The notes beneath the pieces are model-generated. The model did no database searches, had not been told where the DNA came from, and saw only the letters and a list, made by a program, of their open reading frames with translations. From Comamonas thiooxydans (lineage in GTDB: Bacteria; Pseudomonadota; Gammaproteobacteria; Burkholderiales; Burkholderiaceae_C), in the NCBI RefSeq assembly GCF_002157685.2, contig NZ_AP026738.1, forward strand, positions 3,720,001 to 3,784,000: 64,000 nt of DNA. The letters are read 5' to 3'. Below, in pieces: positions 53,452 to 62,802 of this stretch; the stretch's first letter is position 1; each line of letters begins with the position of its first letter. A program made the position numbers and the translations under genes.

Positions 53452-54375
53452 CTATTGCGTGCGGCCCAACACGAGGCGCACCGCCACATAGTCCTCCAGC
53501 GGCTTGTCACTGGGAGCGGCCCAGGCGGCCCGCGTCGCCTCCGATGCCGGCAGATTGATGGCCACTCCCGTCGGCGGCACGGGCTTCATGAACCACTTGT
53601 CGTAGAGCGCGGCGACGTCGCCGCTGGATGTCATCTCGCGGATCTGGGCATCGAACAGCTTCTTGAATTCAGGCGACTTCCTGTCCAGCATGATGGCAAT
53701 GGGCTCCACGCTGAAGGGCTCGCCCACGATGGCGTATTGCCCCGGATCACGCAACCGCGACAGTCCCGACGCCAGGATCTGGCCGTCCGCCACGCAGGCA
53801 TCCGCGCGGCCCGTCTCCAGCAGGATGAAGCATTCGGCATTGTCCTTGGCCATCAGCACATTGAAGTCCACGCCCTTTTCCTTGCTGAAGCGCCTGAGCA
53901 GGGTCACGGCCGTGGCGCCCGTGGTCGCGGCCACGTTGCGTCCCTTGAGCTGCGCCACCTCGGTAATGCCCGAGCTCTTGCGCACTGCCGTGCGCACCTC
54001 CTCCATGTAGACCGTGGGCGCGAACGCCACCTCCTTCTGACGCGCCGCATTGTTGGTGGTAGTGCCGCATTCCACATCCACCGTGCCGTTGGCGACCAGG
54101 GGCACGCGGTTTTGCGCCGTCACCATCTGGTAGCGGATCTCCAGCCGCGGTAGCTTCAACTGCTGCTGCACGCGTGCCAGCGCCTTCTCGCACAGCTCCA
54201 CATGGAAGCCCGCGTACTTGCCGTTGCCCAGGGTGTAGGACATGGTGCCCGAGGCCTCGCGCACGCCCATGGTCACCACGCCCGTATCCCTGATCCTGTC
54301 CAGCGTCTCGGCCTGCGCTGCGCCGGCCAGGCAGGCCGCCGCCCCCATGACGATATGGCTCAATGTGACTTTCAT
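53452..54375 (-). CDS. amino-acid ABC transporter periplasmic binding protein (GltI-type)
   Basis: This 307-residue SBP_bac_3 receptor has a signal peptide ending AGAAQA, followed by LDRIRDTGVVTMGVREASGT, GFHVELCEKAL, VPLVANGTVDVECGTTTNNA and ETGRADACVADGQIL. The CGTTTNNA motif is typical of glutamate/aspartate receptors. No permease or ATPase genes are adjacent, so it is another orphan receptor. It is transcribed in the same direction as the VOC gene upstream, 82 bases away. Confidence 0.9.
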   Translation of the reverse strand: MKVTLSHIVMGAAACLAGAAQAETLDRIRDTGVVTMGVREASGTMSYTLGNGKYAGFHVELCEKALARVQQQLKLPRLEIRYQMVTAQNRVPLVANGTVDVECGTTTNNAARQKEVAFAPTVYMEEVRTAVRKSSGITEVAQLKGRNVAATTGATAVTLLRRFSKEKGVDFNVLMAKDNAECFILLETGRADACVADGQILASGLSRLRDPGQYAIVGEPFSVEPIAIMLDRKSPEFKKLFDAQIREMTSSGDVAALYDKWFMKPVPPTGVAINLPASEATRAAWAAPSDKPLEDYVAVRLVLGRTQ

Positions 54376-54457
54376 CGCTCAATCCTTTTTGTTCTTGCCT
54401 GGAGAAAAACATCGCTTTGCGGGCGCTGCGGGAACAGGCCCGGACGCAACTCGCCGC

Positions 54458-54883
54458 CTACTTGGCGAACAGCTGGCTCATGTCCTTGAAAGCCTTGAAC
54501 TCCAGCGCATTGCCGCAGGGGTCGAGCAGGAACATGGTGGCCTGCTCGCCCACCTGCCCCTTGAAGCGGATGTAGGGCTCGATGACGAATTCGGTGCCAA
54601 AGGACTTGAGGCGCTCGGCCAGGGCCTCCCATTGCGGCCATGCGAGCACGATGCCGAAGTGCGGCACCGGGACGTCGTGGCCGTCGACTGGATTGGTGTG
54701 GGCGCTGTCCTGGGAGACAGTCTTCGGATGCTCGTGGATCACCAACTGGTGGCCGTAGAAGTCGAAGTCCACCCACTGCGTGCTGGAGCGCCCTTCGGGC
54801 AGGCCGAACACTTCGCCATAGAAACGGCGTGCCGCGGGCAGGTCATACACGGGAATGGCCAAATGAAAGGGAGACAGGCTCAT
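54458..54883 (-). CDS. VOC-family protein (glyoxalase/dioxygenase fold)
   Basis: This 141-residue VOC protein has the start [20 protein letters not shown] with a metal-type His. The second His is in [10 protein letters not shown] and the C-terminal Glu in [15 protein letters not shown], giving a two-His-one-Glu metal site. Such proteins are lyases, dioxygenases or resistance proteins. The ATG at 54883 follows GGAG. The longer reading frame to 55306 overlaps the divergent LysR gene and is rejected. It is divergent from that LysR gene, which probably regulates it. Confidence 0.87.
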   Translation of the reverse strand: MSLSPFHLAIPVYDLPAARRFYGEVFGLPEGRSSTQWVDFDFYGHQLVIHEHPKTVSQDSAHTNPVDGHDVPVPHFGIVLAWPQWEALAERLKSFGTEFVIEPYIRFKGQVGEQATMFLLDPCGNALEFKAFKDMSQLFAK

Positions 54884-55024
54884 GGGGAAACTCCGGAAAT
54901 CGTTATGGGGTCGAGTCAAGGGTCGGGAAAAGCCTGCAGACAAGGCCTGGCTGCGTTGGACCTCGATGTCCGGCATCGCGGCTGACCCGGCGCATGCCTG
55001 AGACTGCAGCCATCGTAAAAAACC

Positions 55025-55044
55025 TTGATAAAAAACAAAATCAA
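55025..55044. promoter_or_regulatory. AT-rich LysR-type site between VOC and LysR genes
   Basis: ttgat (55025-55029) and atcaa (55040-55044) form an inverted repeat with a 10-base centre in a very AT-rich stretch (about 55016-55080) just before the LysR gene. It fits an LTTR activation site and promoter, but the symmetry is short. Confidence 0.4.
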
Positions 55045-55079
55045 TATATTTTTTCCAAATACACAAATAAAATTTATGA

Positions 55080-55967
55080 ATGTTGAAAGAGCTGAACACC
55101 TTCATCGCCGTGGCCCGCGAAGGCACCTTCGCTGCGGCGGGCGACCGGATAGGCTTGACCCAGGCCGCCGTCAGCGCACAGATGCAGCGCCTGGAAAGTG
55201 AATTGGGGTTCGCCTTGTTCGACCGCATCGGCCGCACGGCCCGTCTGAACAAGATGGGACAGCAGGTGCTGCTGCAGGCGCAGGAGCTGCTGCGGCTGTA
55301 CGCCAACCTGGGTTCTTCGGGACAGGGTCAGCCCGCCAGCATTTCAGTGCAGTTGGGCTCCATAGCATCGCTGCAGCGTTCCCTGCTGCCCGATGCGCTG
55401 GCCAGACTCCACCAGCAGTTCCCCCAATGCCGCACACGCATCATTCCCGGCGTGTCGCTGCAACTGATGAATCTGGTGGATGCGGGCGAGCTGGACATGG
55501 CCGCGCTGATACGCCCGCCCTTTGCGCTGCAAAGCGATCTGCGCTGGACGGCGCTGGCGCACGAGCCTTTCCGGCTGCTGGTGCCGCGCGCCACCCGGGG
55601 CGACGACTGGGCCGAGCTGCTGGCCAGCCAGCCCTTCATACGTTACGACCGGGCCTCGTTTGGCGGCCGTCAGGTCGACCGTTTCCTGCGCAGCATGCAC
55701 TTCACGCTGAAGGAAGTGTGCGAAGCCGACGAGCTGGAAGCCATCGTCAAGCTGGTGTCCAACGGCGTGGGCGTGGCCCTGGTTCCCCAGACCGCGGCGC
55801 AGCGTCGATGGCCCGCGGCCGTGCGCGCCATCGACCTGGGGGCGCACACCTTCCACCGCGACGTGGGCCTGGTGCATCGCGCCGAGCGGCACCTGAGCGA
55901 GCCGGCGCGGGTGCTCATCGCACTGCTCACCGAGCTTGCCAGACGCACCCTGCCGCAGGAGCGCTGA
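55080..55967 (+). CDS. LysR-family transcriptional regulator
   Basis: This 295-residue LTTR has the HTH in [20 protein letters not shown] and [20 protein letters not shown], and an effector domain from [14 protein letters not shown] sequence near residue 88 to the end. It is divergent from the VOC-family gene. An overlapping ATG at 55076 is in another frame and is not used. Confidence 0.92.
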   Translation: MLKELNTFIAVAREGTFAAAGDRIGLTQAAVSAQMQRLESELGFALFDRIGRTARLNKMGQQVLLQAQELLRLYANLGSSGQGQPASISVQLGSIASLQRSLLPDALARLHQQFPQCRTRIIPGVSLQLMNLVDAGELDMAALIRPPFALQSDLRWTALAHEPFRLLVPRATRGDDWAELLASQPFIRYDRASFGGRQVDRFLRSMHFTLKEVCEADELEAIVKLVSNGVGVALVPQTAAQRRWPAAVRAIDLGAHTFHRDVGLVHRAERHLSEPARVLIALLTELARRTLPQER

Positions 55968-55991
55968 TGCGGCTCAGTTGAACGGCTACGC

Positions 55992-57431
55992 TCAGCTTTC
56001 GGGAACCAGATTGCTGCCGTAGTCGTAGAGATCGCCCAGAATCTCCTCGCCGCGCTCGTCCACGGACTCCGACAGCGCATCGATCATGGCGAACATCTGC
56101 TCCGCCGTGCGCGCCCCGCCCTGGCCTTCGATCAGGCAGGCTGCACGGTGCTGCTCCCAGCGCTGCTGCTCCCCGGCATCGAGCGTCTGAGGGAAATTGC
56201 GCGCACGATAGCGCCAGGCCAGCTCGGTCAGGCGTGCATCGTCAAAGCCGGTCTTGTCCAGCGCCAGCTCCTGGGGCGAGAGGCGCTTGATGCGCTCCAG
56301 ACGGCGACGGTCCTCATTGCCCACAAAGCCGCCATACAGATCCTGGTCGGCATCCAGCGGCTCGCCCGCCTCGCGCGTGAAGACCGCCTTCCATTGCGCG
56401 CTCATATCAGGCAGGTCACGGGCAATCGCCGCATGCTGCAGCGCCAGCTCCAGGTCCACGCCCCATTTTTCGGCCATCGCGGGACTCAGGGTTTTGAGGC
56501 TTCCCACCACCATGGGCGACTTGTTGACGTGGATGCTCTTGATGGGCAGACGGGTCACGCCCTCGGGCAGCTCGGCCTGACGCGTGAACAGACGCAGGCG
56601 CAGGTCCTCGATGCTGATGCCCGAAAGCTCGGCCGGGTCGGCCGCCAGATCCCAGCAGATGACTTCGTTCTTGTTGGTCGGGTGGGTGGCCAGCGGCCAC
56701 ATCACGCCCAGACAGCCACGCGCGGGGCTGATCATGCCGGTCACATGCAGAAAGGGACGCGCGTGCTCCTGCGTGGCGGGCAGGCCCATCTCGCGCAGAG
56801 CGCCGTCCTTTTTATGCAGACCAAAGGCAAAGTCAAACAGGCGCGGCTGCTTTTCGCGAATCAGCCGGGCCAGAGCAATCGTGGCGCGCACATCGCTCAG
56901 CGCATCGTGGGCCTGCTCGTGCAGCAGTCCATTGGCGCGGGCCAGGTCCTCGAGTTTGAAGCTGGGCGTGCCGTCTTCTTTCCTGGGCCACTGAATGCCT
57001 TCGGGACGCAGCGCATAGACCATGCGCACCACGTCGAGCAAATCCCAGCGGCCGCAGCCGTTCTGCCATTCGCGCGCATAAGGGTCGATGAGATTGCGCC
57101 AGAACATGAAGCGCGTGATCTCGTCGTCGAAACGAATGGTGTTGTAACCCACGCCCACCGTGCCGGCCTGCGCCAGCTCGGCCTCGATCAGCGCTGCAAA
57201 TTCATGCTCGACAACCCCTTGCTCCAGCGCCCGCTGGGGCGTAATGCCCGTGATCAGACAGGATTGCGGGTCGGGCAGATAGTCATTGGCCGGCTGGCAG
57301 TACCACATCACGGGCTCGCCGATTTCGTTGAGCTGGTCATCCGTGCGTATGCCCGCAAACTGCGCGGGACGGTCGTAGCGCGGTTGGGCGCCAAAGGTTT
57401 CGTAGTCGTGCCAGAAGAAGGTATGAGCCAT
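55992..57431 (-). CDS. sbcB: exodeoxyribonuclease I
   Basis: This 479-residue 3'-5' single-strand DNA exonuclease belongs to the DEDDh group. The first acidic pair is in FWHDYETFG (D9, E11), followed by RPAQFAGIRTD, the second block GYNTIRFDDEITRFMFWRNL and the third AHDALSDVRATIALARLI with the general-base His. The SH3-like and C-terminal ExoI domains follow (RLPIKSIHVNKSPMVVG). Length and motifs are complete. Confidence 0.96.
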   Translation of the reverse strand: MAHTFFWHDYETFGAQPRYDRPAQFAGIRTDDQLNEIGEPVMWYCQPANDYLPDPQSCLITGITPQRALEQGVVEHEFAALIEAELAQAGTVGVGYNTIRFDDEITRFMFWRNLIDPYAREWQNGCGRWDLLDVVRMVYALRPEGIQWPRKEDGTPSFKLEDLARANGLLHEQAHDALSDVRATIALARLIREKQPRLFDFAFGLHKKDGALREMGLPATQEHARPFLHVTGMISPARGCLGVMWPLATHPTNKNEVICWDLAADPAELSGISIEDLRLRLFTRQAELPEGVTRLPIKSIHVNKSPMVVGSLKTLSPAMAEKWGVDLELALQHAAIARDLPDMSAQWKAVFTREAGEPLDADQDLYGGFVGNEDRRRLERIKRLSPQELALDKTGFDDARLTELAWRYRARNFPQTLDAGEQQRWEQHRAACLIEGQGGARTAEQMFAMIDALSESVDERGEEILGDLYDYGSNLVPES

Positions 57432-57502
57432 GGGCCCGAAGTATGCCTGCGAACCGGCACAGCTTGCGGCTCAGTTCATCAACTTAAAGCCTTTTTGGCC
57501 TT

Positions 57503-57533
57503 TAGCGCTTATGGATAAAACGCAAGCCGCTAT
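57503..57533. repeat. dispersed intergenic hairpin, copy 4
   Basis: tagcgcttatggataaaacgc followed by aagccgctatc reproduces the left half and tail of the 5974-6016 hairpin, with the right arm of the core decayed. It lies just upstream of the exonuclease I gene, in its 777-base upstream gap (57432-58208). Confidence 0.65.
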
Positions 57534-57572
57534 CAATATGATTGTTTAAGCGGCTCCCAATTCAAACCAAAT

Positions 57573-58070
57573 TTGTGCAGAAATTTGCGCGGCCGGTCTG
57601 CATCGTTGACCACGTTTTTTTTGCTGGCGCACCTGGTCAAACAACTTGCAGCCCGTATCGGGCATCGCGGTCGATGCGCGGCAGGCGGCAATGACGGACT
57701 GCAGCTGCAAGCGGTCAAACAGAAAGTGATGACGGCCAATGATGCCGCCGCACGCCAGATGATTGCCTGGCCTTTCCAGGCCATGTGCAACCCCGAGAGC
57801 TTGGAAAGCTGCAACCACAGCGCGGGCCGCGTGAGGAGCCGCACCAAGGCCAAGAGGTGTACTCAGTGGCCGATCGGATCAAGGCCACCGAAGGCATGAG
57901 TGCAAGCCATTGAACAGAAAGCCATTCCGGGTGTACACCTGCCACCGGAGGTCATGCGTGCCGCCGCACTCAAGCAAAGGCACGATATGACGTTGCTGCT
58001 CGCCGGTGAATCAGGCAAGCCAGGCTGGGGCTTCACCTCGCTCAATAGCAACCAAGACTTGCTCATTTAG
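57573..58070 (+). pseudogene. interrupted ORF, probable decayed gene of unknown family
   Basis: One frame is open from 57573 to TGA 57897-57899 (LQLQAVKQKVMTANDAAARQ, MIAWPFQAMCNPES). It resumes in the same frame at 57900-58070 as 56 residues (VQAIEQKAIPGVHLPPEVMR, MTLLLAGESGKPGWGF) up to TAG. Around 57840-57895 another frame (GQEVYSVADRIKATEG) looks more protein-like, so frameshifts are likely too. I recognise no family. It may be the trace of a lost mobile or phage gene. The remainder of 57432-58208 shows nothing else. Confidence 0.35.
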
Positions 58071-58208
58071 CAGGCTGTGCGATAGCGCACAGGGGAAGCA
58101 GGCTCCGAAAACGAGTGGACAGAGGCGTTAAGCTCAGCGCTCGAGAAGTGCATATGCCCAAGCTTGGAGCAAGGTGCAGGCAGCGATTCGGTTTTGTTGG
58201 AGAGTTGA

Positions 58209-59165
58209 ATGAATGGTTCCGCAGTAGCGGCCCTACTACCGGTGATTGCGTTGATCGGTACGGGGTTTGGCTTGGCACGTGTCGGGCTGGTGCGACAGGC
58301 AGCAGTCAAGGATATGTCCAACCTTGTGTTCCTATTGCTGCTGCCTTCACTGCTGTTTCGCACCATGGCTCAGGTCCATATCGGCGAATTGGATTACCGA
58401 CCGATTGGCGTGTATTTCCTGTCGGCCATCATCGTATTCGTGACAACGATGCTGGTCTACGGCTTCAACACTCTGGCTGCGGCGCGCGGATTGGCCAGCA
58501 TGTTCAGCAATGCAGCCATGATCGGCGTACCGCTCGTGGGCCTGGCCTTTGGCGAGCGGGGACTGGTGACGCTGTTCACCTTGATCTCGGTGCATGCCCT
58601 GGTATTGCTGACGGCCGCGACCATGGTGTTCGAGCTGGCATCCTCCCGCGAACAGCATGCGGACGACATCCACAACAAACGGTCCATGGGGCGCACTGTC
58701 TGGCAGGCAGTGCGCAATAGCGTCATCCACCCCGTGCCTTTGCCGATTCTGGCCGGCCTGCTGTGGTCATTGACAGGCTGGCCTCTGCCTGACGTGCTGG
58801 ATACCTCACTCAAGATGCTCGGCTCGGCCATGGGTCCCATGGCGTTGCTGCTCGTCGGCATCACGCTGGCCTATACCAGGATCGGAGCTTACTGGCGACC
58901 CGCGATGCGCATCACGCTGGTCAAGTCGCTGGTGCATCCACTTGTGTTTCTCGTCTGCGCCTGGACACTTCAACTGCGTGGCCCGGCCATGGGGGTGATG
59001 CTGATCTGCTCGGCCTTGCCCGTGGGCGCCAACGCACTGCTATTCACCCAGCGCTACCGGGTTGCCGAGGATGAGGTGGTGGCCAGCATTGCCCTTTCCA
59101 CACTGCTGGCCCTGGTGACCATGCCGCTGCTGCTGATGCTGCTGCACGTCTTGCATGGGACATAG
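58209..59165 (+). CDS. AEC-family transporter (auxin efflux carrier/malonate type)
   Basis: This 318-residue inner-membrane carrier has about ten helices in two five-helix repeats. Signatures are LARVGLVRQAAVKDMSNLVF, NAAMIGVPLVGLAFGERGLV (with the broken-helix NxxxxGxP motif) and ICSALPVGANALLFTQRYRV in the second repeat. Bacterial members export or import carboxylates such as malonate or malate. GGAGAG precedes the ATG. It is monocistronic. Confidence 0.92.
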   Translation: MNGSAVAALLPVIALIGTGFGLARVGLVRQAAVKDMSNLVFLLLLPSLLFRTMAQVHIGELDYRPIGVYFLSAIIVFVTTMLVYGFNTLAAARGLASMFSNAAMIGVPLVGLAFGERGLVTLFTLISVHALVLLTAATMVFELASSREQHADDIHNKRSMGRTVWQAVRNSVIHPVPLPILAGLLWSLTGWPLPDVLDTSLKMLGSAMGPMALLLVGITLAYTRIGAYWRPAMRITLVKSLVHPLVFLVCAWTLQLRGPAMGVMLICSALPVGANALLFTQRYRVAEDEVVASIALSTLLALVTMPLLLMLLHVLHGT

Positions 59166-59580
59166 TCGTCAAGGTAGTCCTTGGCGCATATCCACCCTTG
59201 ACTCAATCGGAGCTCGGTCTTGCTCTGCCGGCGCATGGCACTGCGGCATTGGCTGAAACATTGCAGTGAACCGAGTGGGAGCCATCCAGCGAAAGTTGGA
59301 GCAGATCTCGACCTGGCCTGCAGAAAAGCTTGGCTTTGGCGTCCAGGCGGCTACTCCAAAGTGCAGGACGGGATGACGCAAATCAGTAGACAGGGAACAG
59401 CGCTCATACGGTTCGACAAGGAGGAAGAAGGCAAGGACTTGGGCTCTGTCGCTCAGAAGCCGCAATCACTCATAAAAAGGTGCCCCTGGAACTTGCAAAA
59501 AGTTACACTTTGAATGCATGGACACAAACTGACACGAGCTCTCAAACCGAAAGCATTGGCTGCTAAAGGAGGCGCACGAA
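59166..59580. other. 415-base gap, no gene recognised
   Basis: Both strands have open frames (for instance minus 59169-59465), but no ribosome site or known motif. The last 80 bases before the chemoreceptor are likely its promoter and leader, ending in a strong AAAGGAGG site. Confidence 0.4.
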
Positions 59581-61314
59581 ATGGATCGTTTGAAAATTTC
59601 CACTCGGCTGACTTTCTCGTTCATGACATTGATGGTGCTGATACTACTGCTGGGAGGCGTTGCACTTTGGGGGTCGTCGACTCAGCGCTCAGCCCTCACT
59701 GACATTACCCAGAAGCAAATCCCGATCATTCGCACTCTGAACACCATCACGGATGGCGCCAATGAACAGGCGATTCAGTTCCGCAACCTCGCGATCTTTT
59801 CCACGGAGACGCTCCAGGCCTCGGCACGTGCCATGATTCAGAAGACCCGCACCGAGCTGGCTGCAGAAATGGATTCGCTGGGCAAGCACACTCACTCGGG
59901 CCTGGGCCAATCGCTGCTGGAGGAGCTGAAGCTGCGCCGTCTGACCTTCCTCAAATCCGGTGATGAATTTATTGGACTGATCGATCAGGGGCAAAGAGAT
60001 GAAGCCTTGAGGTTGCTGGAAACCCAACTGCGCCCCAACCAGCTCGAATATCAGCGGGTGATCCGCAGCATGCTGGATCACCAGACCCAAAGCTCCGACG
60101 TGGCCAGCCAGAAGGCAGAAGCTGCTGCCGACAATCTGTTTCAGGAAGTGTTGGCGACAAGTGCAATCGCCATTCTTCTAGCGGTGACCCTTGCCATCAC
60201 AATCACTCGCTCCATCACCCGCCCCCTGTCCCTGGCCATGGCAGCAGCCGACCGTGTGGCCAGAGGTGACCTCAGCGGCCAGATCACGGTGAAATCTCAG
60301 GATGAAACCGGTCAACTGTTGAGTGCGCTGCAACGCATGCAACACAGCCTCGTGAGCACGGTGTCGGCGGTGCGCGGCAATGCTCAGGGAGTTGCTTCGG
60401 GCAGCGCTCAGATCGCCATGGGCAATAACGACCTATCCAGCCGCACGGAAGAGCAAGCAAGTGCTCTTGAGCAAACTGCTGCGTCCATGGAACAGTTGAG
60501 TGCGACGGTCAAACAGAATGCCGACAACGCACGCCAGGCCAATCAGATGGCAGTGAATGCATCCTCTGTGGCTACACAGGGCGGTGAAGTGGTCGCAGAG
60601 GTAGTGGAGACCATGAAGAGCATCAATGAAAGCAGCCACAAGATTGCCGACATCATCGGTGTCATTGATGGCATCGCTTTCCAGACCAATATTCTGGCTT
60701 TGAATGCCGCCGTCGAAGCTGCCCGCGCCGGTGAGCAAGGACGAGGCTTTGCAGTGGTAGCAAGCGAAGTGCGGGCTCTGGCTGGACGCTCGGCGGAGGC
60801 CGCCAAGGAGATCAAGCAGCTCATTACCACCAGTGTCCAGCGCGTGGAGCAGGGTTCCTTGCTCGTGGACAAAGCTGGCGAGACCATGACCGGTGTGGTC
60901 ACAGCCATTCGGCGCGTCACCGATATCATGGGTGAAATCAGCGCTGCCAGCCATGAGCAAAGCTCGGGCATGGCCCAGATTGGGGAAGCCGTTACCCAAA
61001 TGGATCAAACCACGCAGCAGAACGCGGCCTTGGTCGAGGAAATGGCTGCCGCAGCCAGCAGCTTGCACAACCAAGCACAGGCCCTGGTCGAAGCGGTGGC
61101 AGTCTTCAAGTTGTCAGGGCACGAACAACATGCTTCTTCCGCAATGCAGGCAGCGTCGGTCAACCCGACAAAAACGGCAACAGTGGCAAAGGTATCGGAG
61201 TCGCCTCCAAAGCCCCTCATGGCCACCAAGTCCCCTGTGCTGCGTCGCCCAGTTGCTATCGCTGGAACACAGCAGGTTACGAATAAGAATGGCGATGACT
61301 GGGAAACTTTTTGA
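59581..61314 (+). CDS. methyl-accepting chemotaxis protein with C-terminal DWETF
   Basis: This 577-residue chemoreceptor has TM1 at about 10-30 ([18 protein letters not shown]), a four-helix-bundle periplasmic sensor at 31-190 and TM2 at about 192-213 ([20 protein letters not shown]). A HAMP domain and a signalling hairpin ([20 protein letters not shown]) follow. After a Pro/Thr/Lys-rich linker it ends in DWETF, the CheR/CheB-binding pentapeptide. It is thus a Tsr-like, major-type receptor that can tether the adaptation enzymes. AAAGGAGG lies ideally before the ATG, so it should be well translated. Confidence 0.95.
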   Translation: MDRLKISTRLTFSFMTLMVLILLLGGVALWGSSTQRSALTDITQKQIPIIRTLNTITDGANEQAIQFRNLAIFSTETLQASARAMIQKTRTELAAEMDSLGKHTHSGLGQSLLEELKLRRLTFLKSGDEFIGLIDQGQRDEALRLLETQLRPNQLEYQRVIRSMLDHQTQSSDVASQKAEAAADNLFQEVLATSAIAILLAVTLAITITRSITRPLSLAMAAADRVARGDLSGQITVKSQDETGQLLSALQRMQHSLVSTVSAVRGNAQGVASGSAQIAMGNNDLSSRTEEQASALEQTAASMEQLSATVKQNADNARQANQMAVNASSVATQGGEVVAEVVETMKSINESSHKIADIIGVIDGIAFQTNILALNAAVEAARAGEQGRGFAVVASEVRALAGRSAEAAKEIKQLITTSVQRVEQGSLLVDKAGETMTGVVTAIRRVTDIMGEISAASHEQSSGMAQIGEAVTQMDQTTQQNAALVEEMAAAASSLHNQAQALVEAVAVFKLSGHEQHASSAMQAASVNPTKTATVAKVSESPPKPLMATKSPVLRRPVAIAGTQQVTNKNGDDWETF

Positions 61315-61741
61315 GGGAGCTTCCGAGCAGATCCAGTGAGCAAAGGCGGTGAGGCGTCAAGCCTGCCGCTTTTGAACCTATCGGTGTCGTTGCACAACTC
61401 AGTGCTTTGCAGCAGATATGCGTAGACGATGAGCAACTCCACACACCAAGACCTGCTGCCAGTGGCTCCTTGGGAGCATTACAACGGCCAGCCCTGCGTG
61501 ATGCCCGCCAGTCATCACCTCTGACAGCAACTCTGTTCTTATTCGAGACGGTGATGGATCGGGATTCTGGGGGAGCTGCCTCCCCGCGCTAGAGCAGACA
61601 TCCAAGTACTCGCATATCCCCGCCGGCTGCGGCGGTACTTCGCAGTTCACAGATTGTCATCATGGCCAGTTGGCTCGGGGCCCGGCTGGTCGCTCCACGC
61701 AAGGTGCAAGTTACGCGTTTCACGGAACGTGTACAGGTGTT
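61315..61741. other. 427-base gap, no gene recognised
   Basis: The region between the chemoreceptor and the convergent GlxA-type regulator has only short unconvincing frames. I see no clear terminator hairpin with a T run. Confidence 0.4.
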
Positions 61742-62686
61742 TTACAGTTCCACCCGAGCTTCGCGCCGTACGGCCTGTGGCGGCATGCCGAAGCCGCGCA
61801 GGAAGGCTTCGCGCATATGGCGCCGGTCACGAAAACCTGTCTCCCGAGCAATCACCTCCAGCGGATGCCGACTGCCCTCAATCATCAGCCGCGCGGCTTC
61901 AAGCCGAAGGCCCTCCACGGCTTTGGCGGGGGACTGGCCCGTCTCGGCCGTGAACACCCGGCTGAACTGGCGTGGACTCAAGCTGGCAGCCTCGGCCAGC
62001 TCTTCCACACTCAGTGCTTGAGAAAGGTTGCGCCGTGCATGCTCCAACGCCTGCTGGATACGGTCTGACTTGGGTGCCAGCTTGAGCATCTCCGAGTGCT
62101 GTGACTGTCCGCCCGAGCGGCGCTGGTGCATGACCAAGCGATGTGCAACCGACCGTGCAACCTTCGCGCCCAGGTCTTTTTCCACCAGCGCCAACGCCAG
62201 GTCGATCTCCGCAGTCATACCGGCAGAGGTCCAGATCGGTCCGTCGGCGATGTAGATGCGGTCGGCCTCAATCTGCGCCTGTGGGTGGCGCTGCTGCAAG
62301 GCCTCGGCCCAATACCAGTGCGTGGTGGCGCGGCGTCCGTCAAGCAGGCCCGCGTCGCCCAGCAGGAAAGCGCCCGTGCACAGACCGGCCACGCGCCGCG
62401 CGGATACCGCCACCTTGCTCAGTAACCGGATCAGTTCCGGTGCCGGAGCGAAGTCCCTTGGAGTGAGGTTGCCCGCAACCAGCCAGGTGTCTGCCCTGCT
62501 GTGTACGGTGAGGGGCTTTGCCTGCAATGCAAGCCCGGCCGAGGCTCGGGCCGTACCACTCATCGCATAGGTTTCCACCTCATAAAAGGGCTTCTCCACC
62601 ATCAGGTTGGCGAGTTCGAACACGGCCTGGGTGGCCAGCGCCATGACTTGGAAGCCTTCCGGCAGCATGTAACCGATGCGGTGCAT
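61742..62686 (-). CDS. GlxA-type AraC regulator (DJ-1/PfpI domain plus AraC HTH)
   Basis: This 314-residue regulator has a DJ-1/PfpI-like N-terminal domain (HRIGYMLPEGFQVMALATQA, RVAGLCTGAFLLGDAGLLDG with the elbow Cys, RRATTHWYWAEAL). A C-terminal AraC domain follows (LSVEELAEAASLSPRQFSRV, PLEVIARETGFRDRRHMREA). AAAGGA lies eight bases before ATG 62686. It is divergent from an SDR/thiolase operon and is its probable regulator. Confidence 0.93.
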   Translation of the reverse strand: MHRIGYMLPEGFQVMALATQAVFELANLMVEKPFYEVETYAMSGTARASAGLALQAKPLTVHSRADTWLVAGNLTPRDFAPAPELIRLLSKVAVSARRVAGLCTGAFLLGDAGLLDGRRATTHWYWAEALQQRHPQAQIEADRIYIADGPIWTSAGMTAEIDLALALVEKDLGAKVARSVAHRLVMHQRRSGGQSQHSEMLKLAPKSDRIQQALEHARRNLSQALSVEELAEAASLSPRQFSRVFTAETGQSPAKAVEGLRLEAARLMIEGSRHPLEVIARETGFRDRRHMREAFLRGFGMPPQAVRREARVEL

Positions 62687-62715
62687 AAGGAACGTCCTTT
62701 CCAATGTCCTTTTTC

Positions 62716-62732
62716 ATGACTATATACGTCAT
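62716..62732. promoter_or_regulatory. inverted repeat in the GlxA/SDR divergent promoter
   Basis: atgac-tatatac-gtcat has 5-bp arms around a 7-base AT-rich centre that itself resembles a -10 element. It lies 30 bases from the regulator start and 71 bases from the SDR start. Confidence 0.4.
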
Positions 62733-62802
62733 TTACGACAAACCCCGCACATCGCACCATTCAGGCCATGGACAACATCCATCAACCTCAAGGAGTTTCA
62801 CC

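Noticed and set aside
54884..55306. N-terminal extension of the VOC gene
   Set aside because: It would overlap the divergent LysR coding region. The ATG at 54883 has a ribosome site and starts the VOC domain.
58115..58720. 201-residue frame overlapping the AEC transporter start
   Set aside because: It overlaps the well-supported transporter in another frame and ends inside it, with no motif.
59169..59465. 98-residue minus-strand frame between the AEC transporter and chemoreceptor genes, considered as a transposase fragment
   Set aside because: No DDE or helix-turn-helix motif, inverted repeat or target duplication was seen, so it was not called a mobile element.
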